From: Nitzschia sp. pyKryTriq1
Taxonomy: Eukaryota; Bacillariophyta; Bacillariophyceae; Bacillariales; Bacillariaceae
NCBI GenBank assembly: GCA_956465555.1
Contig: OY101121.1
Location: 2,132,722 to 2,196,721, forward strand
DNA: 64,000 bases
Direction: 5' to 3'
Below the pieces are notes generated by a model that was not told the DNA's origin, did not search any database, and saw only the letters and a program-made list of their open reading frames with translations. This document shows positions 32,439-42,397 of this stretch, one piece after another. The position numbers and the translations under genes are program-made. Position 1 is the stretch's first letter; every line of letters begins with the position of its first letter.

Positions 32439-33401
32439 TTAATTGGCTACGTACGACGACGCTGGTTGTCCAGTGATGGGTTCTGCCGACCAAGTCCCAA
32501 CTACCATACCTCCCTTGCTTTGATTGCGAATAACGCCTCGCGTTCCAAAATAAACGAGATTGTCTTCGGCAAAACCTGGAAATCGTCCTGGTCGGACACT
32601 CAATTCTACCCCACTTCGAGGCCTATCTTGATTTCGTCGTCGTCGCTCTTGGCCCTTGACAAAGGCCGTCCAATGTTTGGAAAAAAGGGAAGTCAAAGGC
32701 TCGTCGACGGTCGGATATTCCCATCGTTGGGTCTCTTCGTTCCATCGTTTCGGAGCATCCCGAATCGCTTGAATTTCATCGATTTTTTCCAAGGCCTTCC
32801 ATTCTTCGACCCGAGCTTGTGAAAAGGCTTCGTTGAGTTGGTTCAACTCCTCTTGCGAATACAACACTCCTTCCATAACCAATTTCGAGCCTGCAGGGAT
32901 TCGAACATCCTTCTTGACTAGTTCTTGTGGGAATTCCAAGCTGAATTCCAATTTCTTGTCGTCTTGAACCTTCCAATTCCCCCCTTGGACTGGTTTGGTG
33001 ACGCCACCATTTACGTCGGCCACATAGGAAATGGTATCGGTGGTCGGTTTCACGCTACCCTTACTGGAAAATGAACACGGGACTACCACAGGAAATCTAA
33101 TCCCAGAAGAGCCGAAAGAATCCCACAGTGGTGTCGATGGTTCTCGTCCTAGATTGAGAGAGACCCGCCATGGGGCAGTACGAGTGGTGGTTCCATCGTC
33201 GTGGTCAGCAGCAGCTGTGCTGGCTGCAGCAACGGCAATTTTATTATCGTCTTGAAAGGTGGTTTTGGTCGATGGATATTCTGTAGATGACGGTACCATG
33301 AAGGCAAATGCGGAAGCCGTTGACGCCATTGTCGTCGCCATGATCAGAATTGTCATGGGCAGGGCAATCCGCCGGGTTGTCGGATACTGATCAGGAGGCA
33401 T
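32439..33401 (-). CDS. Plastid-targeted protein of unknown function
   Basis: A single exon encodes 320 residues from MPPDQYPTTRRIALPMTILI. I chose 33401 because it puts a hydrophobic signal peptide (MTILIMATTMASTASAF) at the N-terminus, ending in ASAFAF, the classic diatom plastid import motif. A longer frame upstream would bury it. After a 90-residue variable linker the conserved-looking part starts IRFPVVVPCSFSSKGSVKPT, continues with GNWKVQDDKKLEFSLEFPQEL, and then VRIPAGSKLVMEGVLYSQEEL. The tail (SVRPGRFPGFAEDNLVYFGT and GGMVVGTWSAEPI) has a beta-rich, lipocalin-like flavour. I do not recognise the family. It probably acts in the stroma or thylakoid. Confidence 0.65.
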   Translation of the reverse strand: MPPDQYPTTRRIALPMTILIMATTMASTASAFAFMVPSSTEYPSTKTTFQDDNKIAVAAASTAAADHDDGTTTRTAPWRVSLNLGREPSTPLWDSFGSSGIRFPVVVPCSFSSKGSVKPTTDTISYVADVNGGVTKPVQGGNWKVQDDKKLEFSLEFPQELVKKDVRIPAGSKLVMEGVLYSQEELNQLNEAFSQARVEEWKALEKIDEIQAIRDAPKRWNEETQRWEYPTVDEPLTSLFSKHWTAFVKGQERRRRNQDRPRSGVELSVRPGRFPGFAEDNLVYFGTRGVIRNQSKGGMVVGTWSAEPITGQPASSYVAN

Positions 33402-33838
33402 TTTGTTGTCTGTTTCGTTTCGTCTTGTTTGTCGAGATTGTTTGTGACACCTTTCTTTATGGGGCGTTTCAGTCATGTGCATGAAACGTGCTGAGTTAGC
33501 CGTACCAACGTTGTCGACTTGTCGACACCACACCCAAGTGAAATGATGATGAGAGAGGAATGATTCATTCTTTCTTTCGCATGCCGCATGATGGATGATG
33601 AGTATCTTTCGCCATCGTGGCGAGAATTATTTTTTGTAAAACCGCGAACCACAGCACTCGTGTTCCCATGATGACGTCGATCTGCTACGTGGCATGCATG
33701 CATACCGGTGCGTGTACTGTCTGTACGCAAGTCTGACAGTCAATCGTGAATTTTTAAGGTCGTTTTAGTCGCACCAGGGCCTTGGCGACGCACCCCTAAT
33801 ATATCTAACTTCTAATTTACGGTCATCCAACTTCTAAT
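33402..33838. other. Intergenic region, left motif cluster
   Basis: No gene. Near 33779-33840 the words GCCTTGGCGAC, ATATCTAACTT and ATCCAACTT occur in a row. Related words recur in reversed order and orientation near 34768-34845. Confidence 0.4.
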
Positions 33839-34357
33839 TTACTTAACGGAATCTACTCTGCCTACGTCATCGCAAGACACCCAAAAATAAAAATGACCAC
33901 GTCCGTGATTCGAACGTGACCCAATTACTCCATCATTTTTGAGCTCCCAAATGCCCTTTCCCCCCACCCAAATGCACCCAAAAACACTCATTTTTCGACT
34001 TCTTGAATCACCAGTACCGGTAGACGAATCGGTAACGGAAACACAAAGACGACTGATCGTTGACTCGTTTTCCGCCGCAACAGTCGTCCCCAGAAGAAAA
34101 GATTCAGCCATGAGGCGGGCGCATTTACGAAACTGCGCCGCCTTTTCATGAAACTCCGCACTTTTCTCCTCCATTTCCGCCGCTTCCTTTTCCATCTGGA
34201 GGATGGATTGGTGGACAGAGGGAGGAATGGAGACGTTGCGAAGGTAGTTCGACATGGTGGTAAGCGCAAAGGAAGCAAACGAAAGCAAAAGGATGGAAGG
34301 ATCGATTTTGACCATCGATCGCGGTCGCTCGGTTGCAAAATTGGGTGAGATTGTCAC
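33839..34357 (-). CDS. Possible small membrane-anchored coiled-coil protein
   Basis: An open frame of 172 residues is plausible but unproven. From the second methionine (34315) it reads MVKIDPSILLLSFASFALTT, a signal anchor, followed by a heptad-like segment (HQSILQMEKEAAEMEEKSAE and FHEKAAQFRKCARLMAES). The last 60 residues look unstructured and non-conserved, so the true 3' end may differ or an intron may be missed. No family is recognised. It sits between word clusters that resemble the ends of an element. Confidence 0.35.
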   Translation of the reverse strand: MTISPNFATERPRSMVKIDPSILLLSFASFALTTMSNYLRNVSIPPSVHQSILQMEKEAAEMEEKSAEFHEKAAQFRKCARLMAESFLLGTTVAAENESTISRLCVSVTDSSTGTGDSRSRKMSVFGCIWVGGKGIWELKNDGVIGSRSNHGRGHFYFWVSCDDVGRVDSVK

Positions 34358-35345
34358 GAAATGGGCGATCGGCTCGCTCGTTTTCCGGCAAGAAATCGAC
34401 CCTATTAACGTACTGGGTAGTGAAGACGATATAAAAAAATTTAATTACTGAACAGGAATTTATCTGGCGAAGTCATCTAAGTAATTGCATGTGGATTGTA
34501 TATATGTACAATTGAATATCATTAAATAATATACACACATTTTCCTGTGACACGAGCGAGGGCTGTGTCCAATCCGTTGAGACACAAATATAATATTAGG
34601 CTAGGAATATGTATATAAAAAGTTTGTTAATTAATTATACACGTCTGATTTAAAATCGTGCGACTCCGTATTTACGCTCGCTTCGCTCGCAGAGCGGAAA
34701 AAAAGACATTTGAAAAGGCCCTAAGGGAGCGATGGTCAGACGTTAGACGTTAGATTAGCGGAGATAAAAGTTGGATTAGCGTGAAAGTGCGCGGTGCACC
34801 GTGTTGTGCGTTAAAAGTTAGATATGCTTATGAAGCCTTGGCGACGACGACGGACGACCGACGCTAGTAGGACGACGACTATGATGAGACCGGGTAGTCT
34901 AGCGGTAATGTCTACCGGTACAGGTACAATAGTCTACAAATACCGGTAGTCTACAGTTTGGACTACTGAAGTCAGTAAGGTACCAGGTACTGGTACGACA
35001 CGACGCGCGACAACGACGAAAAGAGACGTATATCTATCTACCAGTAGTAGATCGGTCCTTGTTCGTCTGATTCCATAGCATTTGTATCTATTCTCTACTC
35101 TATTACGAGTACATGTTTACTAAAAATATGGGGAGTGCAACTCTGCGACCTTCATTACCCCCAACAACGGCTCGACTCACTCGGCATTCCGGTACTTGTA
35201 CATTTTTTACTCTAGCTAGAAGTACTCTAGTAGAGAGCTAGAGAGTAGTAGACGGAATATGGAAACTCTGATAGTGATAGCCGATTGCCAAATTCTGCCT
35301 CTCCTAGTAAATTTAGCATTATTACTATGAGTACATCTTGTAAAT
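34358..35345. other. Gene-free region with repeated words
   Basis: No gene. AT-rich sequence (34430-34660) is followed by a GACGTTAGA/AAGTTGGAT/AAGTTAGATAT cluster (34735-34830), a TACCGGTA-rich island (34910-34995) and a CTCTAGTAGAGAGCTAG island (35212-35250). Confidence 0.45.
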
Positions 35346-37533
35346 CTACTCTCGTTTCTTGGCCGTTTCTTTGGTGTACGAGAGGAGATACTTTCGCCGC
35401 TGGAGTCGAATGGCCAGAGATTCGGGCACGGCTGGAATGAGGGCCTGCAAGAGAAGACCAGCAACAATCAAGGCTCTTTCCAATCCAAAAATGATCAAAA
35501 TGGCAATCCATCCCTTATCGTGGACCATATGAGTGACCCCCTCGCCATCGCGAATGTAAAAGTCAGGCAAAAATTGCATCATTTGGTCGCTGGTAAAGCC
35601 AAACAGCATACAGTTCGTCAGACAACTGGACCATACTACGACTTGCAAGATGCGCTTCCAAACTCCAATATCATGAATGCGTTCTATGGCCAAGGGTTTT
35701 TGGCACAAGTAAGTCAACTTGTAACTGTCGCATCGAATTTCTACCCACACGGCACCGGCCATAATCAAAGAGGCCAAAGGATAGGCCGACGCAAATAGAG
35801 TCACGTAGCCAAACTGAATCATGATTTCCATGTAGTCATCAAATTGCTCGTAGTCATCCAAATGTAAGTCGTGAGGATGATCCTTGTCATTCTTGTCTCG
35901 ATAATGGAGTACGTAGGGCACAATAACTTCCATCGCCAATCGTCGAAAGCTATCAATATTAAAGACGGCCACCAACTCGTCCCGAAGTCGTTCCACGTCT
36001 CGTTCATAAAACGCCAAATAAAACAGAACAATATAGCAATCAAAGGCTTCAAAGAGGAACCGTTTCAAAATAAGAGAATTGTCGTGGGCCCTGGAGGTTT
36101 CATGGTTCTCCCAGTCAGTAAGCTTTCTCGCAACTCGCCGATACAAGGCATTGAGTGTCAAAATGCAAAGGGCGTGCAAGATCACCGGGATGTAGCACAT
36201 CCAATTGGAATTAGAATCAAGCCAAGCTCCTGCTTCGGACAGTTTGGCAAAGTGTCCAAAATAAAACGGATGATAGTGATTCTTCGGACGAATATACCCT
36301 TGCAAGTTTAAGGAGAGAATCATGACAAAAAAGGCCACTCCTAGCATGAACGATGTAACCATGGCACTCGCCAAGTATTGGAGCTTTCGTCGATAGGGAG
36401 GATAGTACAATTCAGGCTCACCTGTCACAGGCGATGTTCGGGTGACTCCAACAAACTCGGGTCGACGGTGAGAGTAGAGGCCACCCTCGACATCATAATC
36501 CTGTTTCACCACCTTGCTCAATGCATCATTTGACGACAACTCGAGAGTGCCAAACTGATAGGCGAGTTCAAACTCTTTCCGTTCCCAGAAGCGATATAGT
36601 AGTACAGCCCAGACGAAGCAAATGAGGCCGTAGAATGGAGTGTACTGAGCGAAACACGACGAAAAAAATGCATATTCTGGTGTGAGAGCCAGAATACGCC
36701 TAAATGAGTAACACTTCACTGACTCGTCGGCAGAATCATACCTCATCCTCATCAAGAGTGTCATGTCGATATATTCGAAATAGAAATATAGAGAGACCCA
36801 CAATCCCCAATCGCCCCAACCACTGGCCCAAAAAGCCCACGAACGCAAAGTAGTAGGCAATTTGCGGTCCATAGTATGCGTCGATTTCTTCCAATGGCGG
36901 CATCATCCTTGAAAGTGGATACCACGTGTCCTTCTGAACCATGACTTTTTCTTTGTCCACATGGAGGGGTGTCAAGACATCAATCCAGCCGTTGGATTGC
37001 AAAAGATACCTCAAATTCGAAGAGACCCCTAGGCTTTCAGGATCTTCTAGCGACAGTAAGATTCGAAGTAGATTTGTGTCGGTGACCGAAATCAAATCCA
37101 ACAGACCCAGCACCAAATGGAATCGCTCATAGATCGAAAATATCCCATTTACACCCAGCCCACCAACACTACTTGAAGTCGTCGACGAGTAGCGAAAGTC
37201 GTTTCGATTTTCGACCGTAAAATAATCCATGATGGTTTCCACCGCCGAGGATGATGACGGCCCACGGATTCGTCTTTTCTTTACCAAACGGTCACGTTCG
37301 GCTTGCCATTCGAGCGCTCCTTGAGTTGCAGTGAGCAAACAAATATCTTGGGCAGGCGTTGGAACTAACACTAGCTGGTGCTTTTCGAAATCGCTACATA
37401 TCGCGTGGATCAATTTTGGATGCTTTTGGGCCTTCCGGCTCCAACGGACGAGCACGATGGGACATTTTTCGGACGGGGGGAGCGCCACTGTCATTCCCTT
37501 ACGCAAATAAGAGTATTGTCGAGAGGACATCAT
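35346..37533 (-). CDS. Anoctamin (TMEM16) family membrane protein
   Basis: Two exons (37533-36742, 36644-35346) join in phase 0 to 696 residues; the acceptor CGCTCAG is preceded by a good pyrimidine tract. Two larger frames overlap on the track, but only this join keeps both. Residues 1-225 form a cytosolic N-domain. Helix 1 region is YYGPQIAYYFAFVGFLGQWL, the anoctamin hallmark. After the splice come YTPFYGLICFVWAVLLYRFW, then ERKEFELAYQFG, again typical. At least seven further helices follow. The calcium-site acidic residues expected in late helices may be among E/D in LIMAGAVWVEIRCD and GLERALIVAG. Family members are calcium-activated chloride channels or lipid scramblases. Which applies cannot be told. 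Confidence 0.85.
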
Positions 37534-38760
37534 ATACTCCCTACTCGTTGCATCTTACATTCCTGATGGCACGCAGAACATCATGGTGAGAGGTGCACAT
37601 CACAATGCACAGACACATAGCGGGATAATAGCACACAGCACATCACGCAAAAAATCCAAGCAAGCAAAGATATTGTTGTCGACCGACTCGAATGGAATGG
37701 ACCAACTGATGCGAGGGGTAATGACTATTATCTAAGTCGTTGTCATCGGGTAATAGAGCGCACCGCACACGCTACGTGCGCAACTTTTAGTTTTCTCTTG
37801 CGCAACTTTTAAAACTATTACTCAACGACCTACGTCACACTACGTCACAACCATAATTAAAAAAAGCGCCTCCTGTGGGCTCTTTTTGGGCATCCTTTGG
37901 TGGAGGCTTTCCCCCCACCCAAACACCTCGTTGAAACTAGCGGGTTTGCCGCCTTACTTTCAACAAAAGTGTTGAAACTACTAGTAGGCCGTAGTTTCAA
38001 CAGATCTGTTGAAACTAGCGGGTTCGCCGCCTTACTTTCCACAAAAAGTCTCGCCTCTTTTGCGAGCTAGCCCGGCACGTAAGACGTGATTACCTTGCTA
38101 AGTAGATATCTGTACGTCGATCATACTCATTTTTACCCCGTGTTGCTGGTCTTCTCTACTCTCTACTAGCTGCTAGTACGAAGGTAGTAACTAAATTAGA
38201 CTGCACTTTTTTGCTGCTTTACGATATGATAGTAGTAGTAGTAGTAGTAGTAGAGAGAGAGCTGGTAGAGTAGTAGCAGCAAGGTGCCACTAGTACTACT
38301 CTACTCTCTCTACTCTAGAGTACTAGTAGTAGAGTAGCTACTCTCTAGTACAACTACTACTAGCTAAGTTCGCATTGGGCCTTTTCGTGGGACTCAGCTC
38401 TACTCTACGAGCAGTAGTAGTAGAGCCAGACCACCACCTCCCGCCCTGGTGGTGGTGGTGCTGTTTGTTGGTTCTCTCAGAGGAGGAGAGCGGAACCCTT
38501 CTTCGCACTTCTCGTCAGAGAAGCACATGGGTATTACCACCAAAGTGCTTTTTTATCACTTGTGCGTTGTAGTGGCTGCTCTCATCGTGAAGCAAAAGAC
38601 CACCTCTACTCTACAACCCGACGAACTCTAGTAGAGTAGAAGTTGGTGTACCCTACTCTCTACTACTCTAGTCTATATTAGTACTAGTAGTACTAGTAGA
38701 CCTATCATCTACCGTGAAGATGAAAAGAAAGACAGCAGAAAATCAAACACTGCTTCTACA
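37534..38760. other. Gene-free region: hairpin-repeat block and CTAGTA island
   Basis: No gene. TGCGCAACTTTTA is repeated at about 37789 and 37810. A repeat/hairpin block lies at 37930-38048. From 38150 to 38710 the sequence is dominated by AGTAGT, CTCTACTCTAG and TACTAGTAG words. Confidence 0.5.
37930..38048. repeat. Two 40-bp direct repeats flanking overlapping perfect hairpins
   Basis: A unit beginning GTTGAAACTAGCGGGTT is found at 37930-37968 and 38008-38048 (period 78). Between them GTTGAAACTAC at 37971-37981 pairs perfectly with 37991-38001, and a 22-bp perfect palindrome centred on AGATCT lies at 37994-38015. The two hairpins share bases, so only one can form at a time. Confidence 0.85.
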
Positions 38761-39997
38761 ATTTACATTTTGTATTCAAAATTTGTAATTGATCTCCGCC
38801 TGGATAGCTCAAAGCTAAGCGGCTCTTGCTGATCGAATCGAATGATCTTCTGGTGGTGGTGGTGGTGCGGGCAAGTGGAACGTGGGAGTCATGGGCGCCA
38901 TCATACCGGAACTAGTATCTACTGGTAGTAATACTAGCTGCTCTTCTTCCTCGTGAATACAAGCCAGAAAGCAGTCCATGATATTTTCGGCCTCTCGCTG
39001 ATCTTCAAGACCGACTGCATGGGCCCAGACTTGACAGCTCGCACTCACGGCATTGTACACGTGGGCGATGAGCTGTTCATCCCAAAGCCCCCCCCGTTTA
39101 GATTGGCGATCTTGTTCCTCTAGTACTGCTCGGATGGACAAGGATCTGTTCTTGGACTTGACTAGAGAATGGACTTGGGTGTGGGATTCGAGACCTCGGG
39201 CACAATACTTTTTGTTCTTTAGCCTGGCACCCTGATCCATCTTGCGCACTTGTTTGCAGCAGGACTGCGTGATTTCCGAGTATTCTTCTGGTGTGTACCA
39301 GGATCCTAGATACTCTTCGTCGGACATGTCTTGGATTGCGATCGTAGGTCGAACTTGTGCTGTCTGAGAGAAGGAAACTCTCTTTTTTTGCTGCCGTCTG
39401 CTGGTGGTGGATGTTGGCGTCACGGAGACACTCGAAGAATCCTCGCAGCACGTGGTGACAGTGGATCTGCTGTGTGTGGAAGCTGAGGGAGGTATGTAGC
39501 GCATGGCATCGAATGAAGCCTTGGCAATGCCTTCTAGAACGGCAGCACTTTTGTGCGTCTTCGAGTTCTCCGCGGATTTGTGCTCAGTAGTAGAGCGAGG
39601 GAAAGCATCGTTGAGTGCACTGATGGCGGCTTCGTTTTCGCCCCGTCTCTTTGCCAAGGGGCAACTAATGTTTCGCGGAAGCAGTTTCAAACCAAACTTG
39701 TTGTTTGATGCCATGGTGTTAGAATATGATAAGCACATCGTGTATTTGTGATTGATGATGATGAGAGAGAGAGAAAGGTGGTTCGTCGTAAATTGTGTTT
39801 GGTAGTGACAAGAACATGCAATTCCTTTTGGATTGTTTTGATAAAAACATTGTTCTTCGAGAATCTCCGATGGGGCAGTTCTCGTCACCATAGGTTTGGG
39901 GAGCCAAAGGGCGGCAAGAAGGGCGACTCTCGGGGTTTACGGAGTTCTGGTCAAGAGAAGAATTGTGGAATGCTTGGTTATTCGATTTAAGGATCGA
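38761..39997. repeat. Left arm of a large inverted repeat
   Basis: Reverse complement of this arm matches 41104-42397. Homology covers a whole gene plus about 260 bases upstream and about 55 downstream. The arms are about 1.1 kb apart. Confidence 0.85.
38815..39738 (-). CDS. Uncharacterised diatom-type protein, paralog A (YTPEEY/RGLE family)
   Basis: A single exon encodes 307 residues from MCLSYSNTMASNNKFGLK; the MC[LV]S[YQ]S start is shared with both neighbouring paralogs. The conserved core is KKRVSFSQTAQVRPTIAIQD, then DEEYLGSWYTPEEYSEITQS, then CCKQVRKMD and YCARGLESHTQVHSLVKSKN. I recall such VSFS...W-Y-T/S-x-E-E and RGLE blocks in many uncharacterised diatom proteins. No enzymatic motif, signal peptide or membrane helix is present. 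The C-terminus after a Pro run ends SIRSARAA. It lies in the left arm of an inverted repeat whose other arm holds paralog B. Function is unknown. Confidence 0.7.
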   Translation of the reverse strand: MCLSYSNTMASNNKFGLKLLPRNISCPLAKRRGENEAAISALNDAFPRSTTEHKSAENSKTHKSAAVLEGIAKASFDAMRYIPPSASTHSRSTVTTCCEDSSSVSVTPTSTTSRRQQKKRVSFSQTAQVRPTIAIQDMSDEEYLGSWYTPEEYSEITQSCCKQVRKMDQGARLKNKKYCARGLESHTQVHSLVKSKNRSLSIRAVLEEQDRQSKRGGLWDEQLIAHVYNAVSASCQVWAHAVGLEDQREAENIMDCFLACIHEEEEQLVLLPVDTSSGMMAPMTPTFHLPAPPPPPEDHSIRSARAA

Positions 39998-40284
39998 GTC
40001 AGTCTCTAAATCTAAAGAACCGCAAGGAAAACAAGACTGGGCTATTTAGCAAAATTAAACTTCGAAGAATAGTGATTCTCCACCGACCAGCAGAACCGAC
40101 CCCGTCGGAGTATTTTTTGATTTTATTAGCGAATAAATCTAGCCAAAGAGTGTAGGATAATTGCAAGTAGTAACATGAAAGTTAAAAAAGTATTACGATC
40201 AGCAACAAAGGATCGGCGACAGTCATCCTCGCTCAAGGATGACCCGACCGCTACTAATCTGACTAATATGACCACATCAATTTG

Positions 40285-40782
40285 TTAGTGAAGGCTACTA
40301 CTACCGAACTGTACCACCACATCCACTAACAAACGTACTAGCAGAAACCCCCTGCTGCAAATAAGTCTAATTTTCCTAAAGGCACCTTGCTTTTCAACAG
40401 TCCTCGTTACAAGAGAAAAGCCCACAGGGATGCATGCCTTGGCGCAGAGGGCAACAACTAGTTCTCTAACGGAAGCGCTATCCTCGTTGTATTGGGGGGG
40501 AAACCAGAGCTTGTGTTGTTCCTACATCGGGGTAAAAAACGTAAGGGAAATTCGAACTTTCGAGAGAAAATACTATTTTTCGAATTCGAATTCGAAATCG
40601 AACAATCTGAGTGCAGTACTTACACGGTCAGACTTAGACGCAGAATCAACAATGGTCGACGCGACATCATACCTGACTGTAGCTGTTGATGTCAGGTCCT
40701 CATGGAGGTCAAGGAAAATACCATCAGCCCTCCAAGTATTCTCCTCATCCAGTGATGAAAGGAGCTCGTCATAGGTTGACAT
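40285..40782 (-). CDS. Small two-exon gene in the palindrome spacer
   Basis: Exons 40782-40624 and 40521-40285 join in phase 0 across a 102-nt intron with a GTAAGT donor and GATGTAG acceptor, giving 131 residues. Exon 1 starts MSTYDELLSSLDEENTWRAD. Exon 2 contains EQHKLWFPPQYNEDSASVRE, then LVVALCAKACIPVGFSLVTR, then KIRLICSRGFLLVR. The C-R-G ending recalls the first part of FAR1-like zinc-binding regions seen in diatom repeated genes, but that is a loose memory. If so the gene is cut short after the first cysteine pair. It fills the interval between the inverted-repeat arms and has no copy in them. Confidence 0.4.
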
Positions 40783-41071
40783 GATAATGGTGAGGTGTGT
40801 TTGATGGAGTAATGTAGAGATGATGTGATGTGAGAGTGATGCAGAGAATGAACACAAAATAAACACAAAACTTGCGGGGCGCAATGGTTGGATGTTGTTG
40901 CTTGGAAATTCGAAAGCGGAATTTTGGGAATTATCTGATTTTTCTATTGAATTTTCTGATTCCTAATTCCTGATTGGTGAGTGTGCCGGACGGTCGGAGT
41001 ACCACTGTTTAGTCGGAGTAGGCCAGGACGAGTTGGTTTGAACAGGACCGGGCCGGCTACAAAAAGGTGGC

Positions 41072-41104
41072 ATTGAGGGGCTCGTTTCGCACGAGCCCCT
41101 CAAT
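41072..41104. repeat. Perfect 14-bp GC-rich hairpin at the inner edge of the right arm
   Basis: ATTGAGGGGCTCGT at 41072-41085 pairs perfectly with 41091-41104 around a 5-nt loop TTCGC. The 3' arm ends exactly where homology to the left arm begins (TCGATCC). Confidence 0.85.
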
Positions 41105-42397
41105 CGATCCTTAAATCGAAAAACCAAGCATTCCACAATTCTGTTGACCAGAACTCCGTAAACCCCGGCATCATGGAGATATTCTCCAAGCAAGCGAGCA
41201 ACAAGAACAACATTTTTATCAAAACATGTAGAGTCCAAAAGGATGGATTGAAGATTGAATGTCGCAATTACGAGTAGACACTATTGCCGGTGCAATCAAG
41301 ATAATTTACGACGAACCACATTTCTCTCTCTCTCATCATCATCAATCACAAATACAGGATGTGTGTATCATATTCTAACACCATGTCATCCAAAAACAAC
41401 AAGTTTGGTTTGAAACTGCTTCCGCGAAACATTAGTTGCCCCTTGGCAAAGAGACGGGGCGAAAACGAAGCCGCCATCAGTGCACTCAACGATGCTTTCC
41501 CTCGCTCTACTACTGAGCACAAATCCGCGGAGAACTCGAAGACGCACAAAAGTGCTGCCGTTCTAGAAGGCATTGCCAAGGCTTCATTCGATGCCATGCG
41601 CTACATACCTCCCTCAGCTTCCACACACAGCAGATCCACTGTCACCACGTGCTGCGAGGATTCTTCGAGTGTCTCCGTGACGCCAACATCCACCACCAGC
41701 AGACGGCAGCAAAAAAAGAGAGTTTCCTTCTCTCAGACAGCACAAGTTCGACCTACGATCGCAATCCAAGACATGTCCGACGAAGAGTATCTAGGATCCT
41801 GGTACACACCAGAAGAATACTCGGAAATCACGCAGTCCTGCTGCAAACAAGTGCGCAAGATGGATCAGGGTGCCAGGCTAAAGAACAAAAAGTATTGTGC
41901 CCGAGGTCTCGAATCCCACACCCAAGTCCATTCTCTAGTCAAGTCCAAGAACAGATCCTTGTCCATCCGAGCAGTACTAGAGGAACAAGATCGCCAATCT
42001 AAACGGGGGGGACTTTGGGATGAAGAGCTCATCGCCCACGTGTACAATGCCGTGAGTGCGAGCTGTCAAGTCTGGGCCCATGCAGTCGGTCTTGAAGATC
42101 AGCGAGAGGCCGAAAATATCATGGACTGCTTTCTGGCTTGTATTCACGAGGAGGAAGAGCAGCTACTAGTTCCACTACCAGTAGATACTAGTTCCGGTAT
42201 GGCACCCATGACTCCCACTTTCCGGTTGCCAGTGGTGGTTGATCCCATCGAGCCGCAAAAAGTTTTTCCCGCATCGATCACCGCACCACCGTTGTCACCA
42301 CCAACAAATTATTCCATTGGATCAGCAAGGGCCGCTTAGTAGCTTCTTAGGGCTATCCGGGTGACAAATCACAAATTTTGAATACAGTATGTAAATA
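41104..42397. repeat. Right arm of a large inverted repeat
   Basis: This matches the reverse complement of 38761-39997. The central coding part is close to identical, while the gene's 3' end and parts of the upstream flank have diverged. Confidence 0.85.
41359..42339 (+). CDS. Uncharacterised diatom-type protein, paralog B (YTPEEY/RGLE family)
   Basis: A single exon encodes 326 residues from MCVSYSNTMSSKNNKFGLKL. It is nearly identical to paralog A from the start to LACIHEEEEQ. It then diverges: the tail is longer (RLPVVVDPIEPQKVFPAS and PPLSPPTNYS) but again ends SARAA. An alternative frame of 117 codons (41649-42002) is also identical in both copies, so the DNA itself is unchanged there and purifying selection on protein alone is not the cause. 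This points to a recent duplication or gene conversion. Function is unknown, and both copies look intact. Confidence 0.7.
   Translation: MCVSYSNTMSSKNNKFGLKLLPRNISCPLAKRRGENEAAISALNDAFPRSTTEHKSAENSKTHKSAAVLEGIAKASFDAMRYIPPSASTHSRSTVTTCCEDSSSVSVTPTSTTSRRQQKKRVSFSQTAQVRPTIAIQDMSDEEYLGSWYTPEEYSEITQSCCKQVRKMDQGARLKNKKYCARGLESHTQVHSLVKSKNRSLSIRAVLEEQDRQSKRGGLWDEELIAHVYNAVSASCQVWAHAVGLEDQREAENIMDCFLACIHEEEEQLLVPLPVDTSSGMAPMTPTFRLPVVVDPIEPQKVFPASITAPPLSPPTNYSIGSARAA

Noticed and set aside
33890-33925. tRNA-like TTCGAA word
   Set aside because: The flanking bases do not form a T-arm stem, and no acceptor or anticodon arms can be drawn.
36736-36872. N-terminal extension of the second anoctamin frame
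   Set aside because: It overlaps the end of exon 1 and the intron. The CGCTCAG acceptor at 36645 with its pyrimidine tract gives a phase-consistent join and better family sequence.
39098-39451. 117-codon alternative frame in paralogs A and B
   Set aside because: It is identical in both copies because the DNA is nearly identical, not because it is a second gene; paralog C does not keep it.
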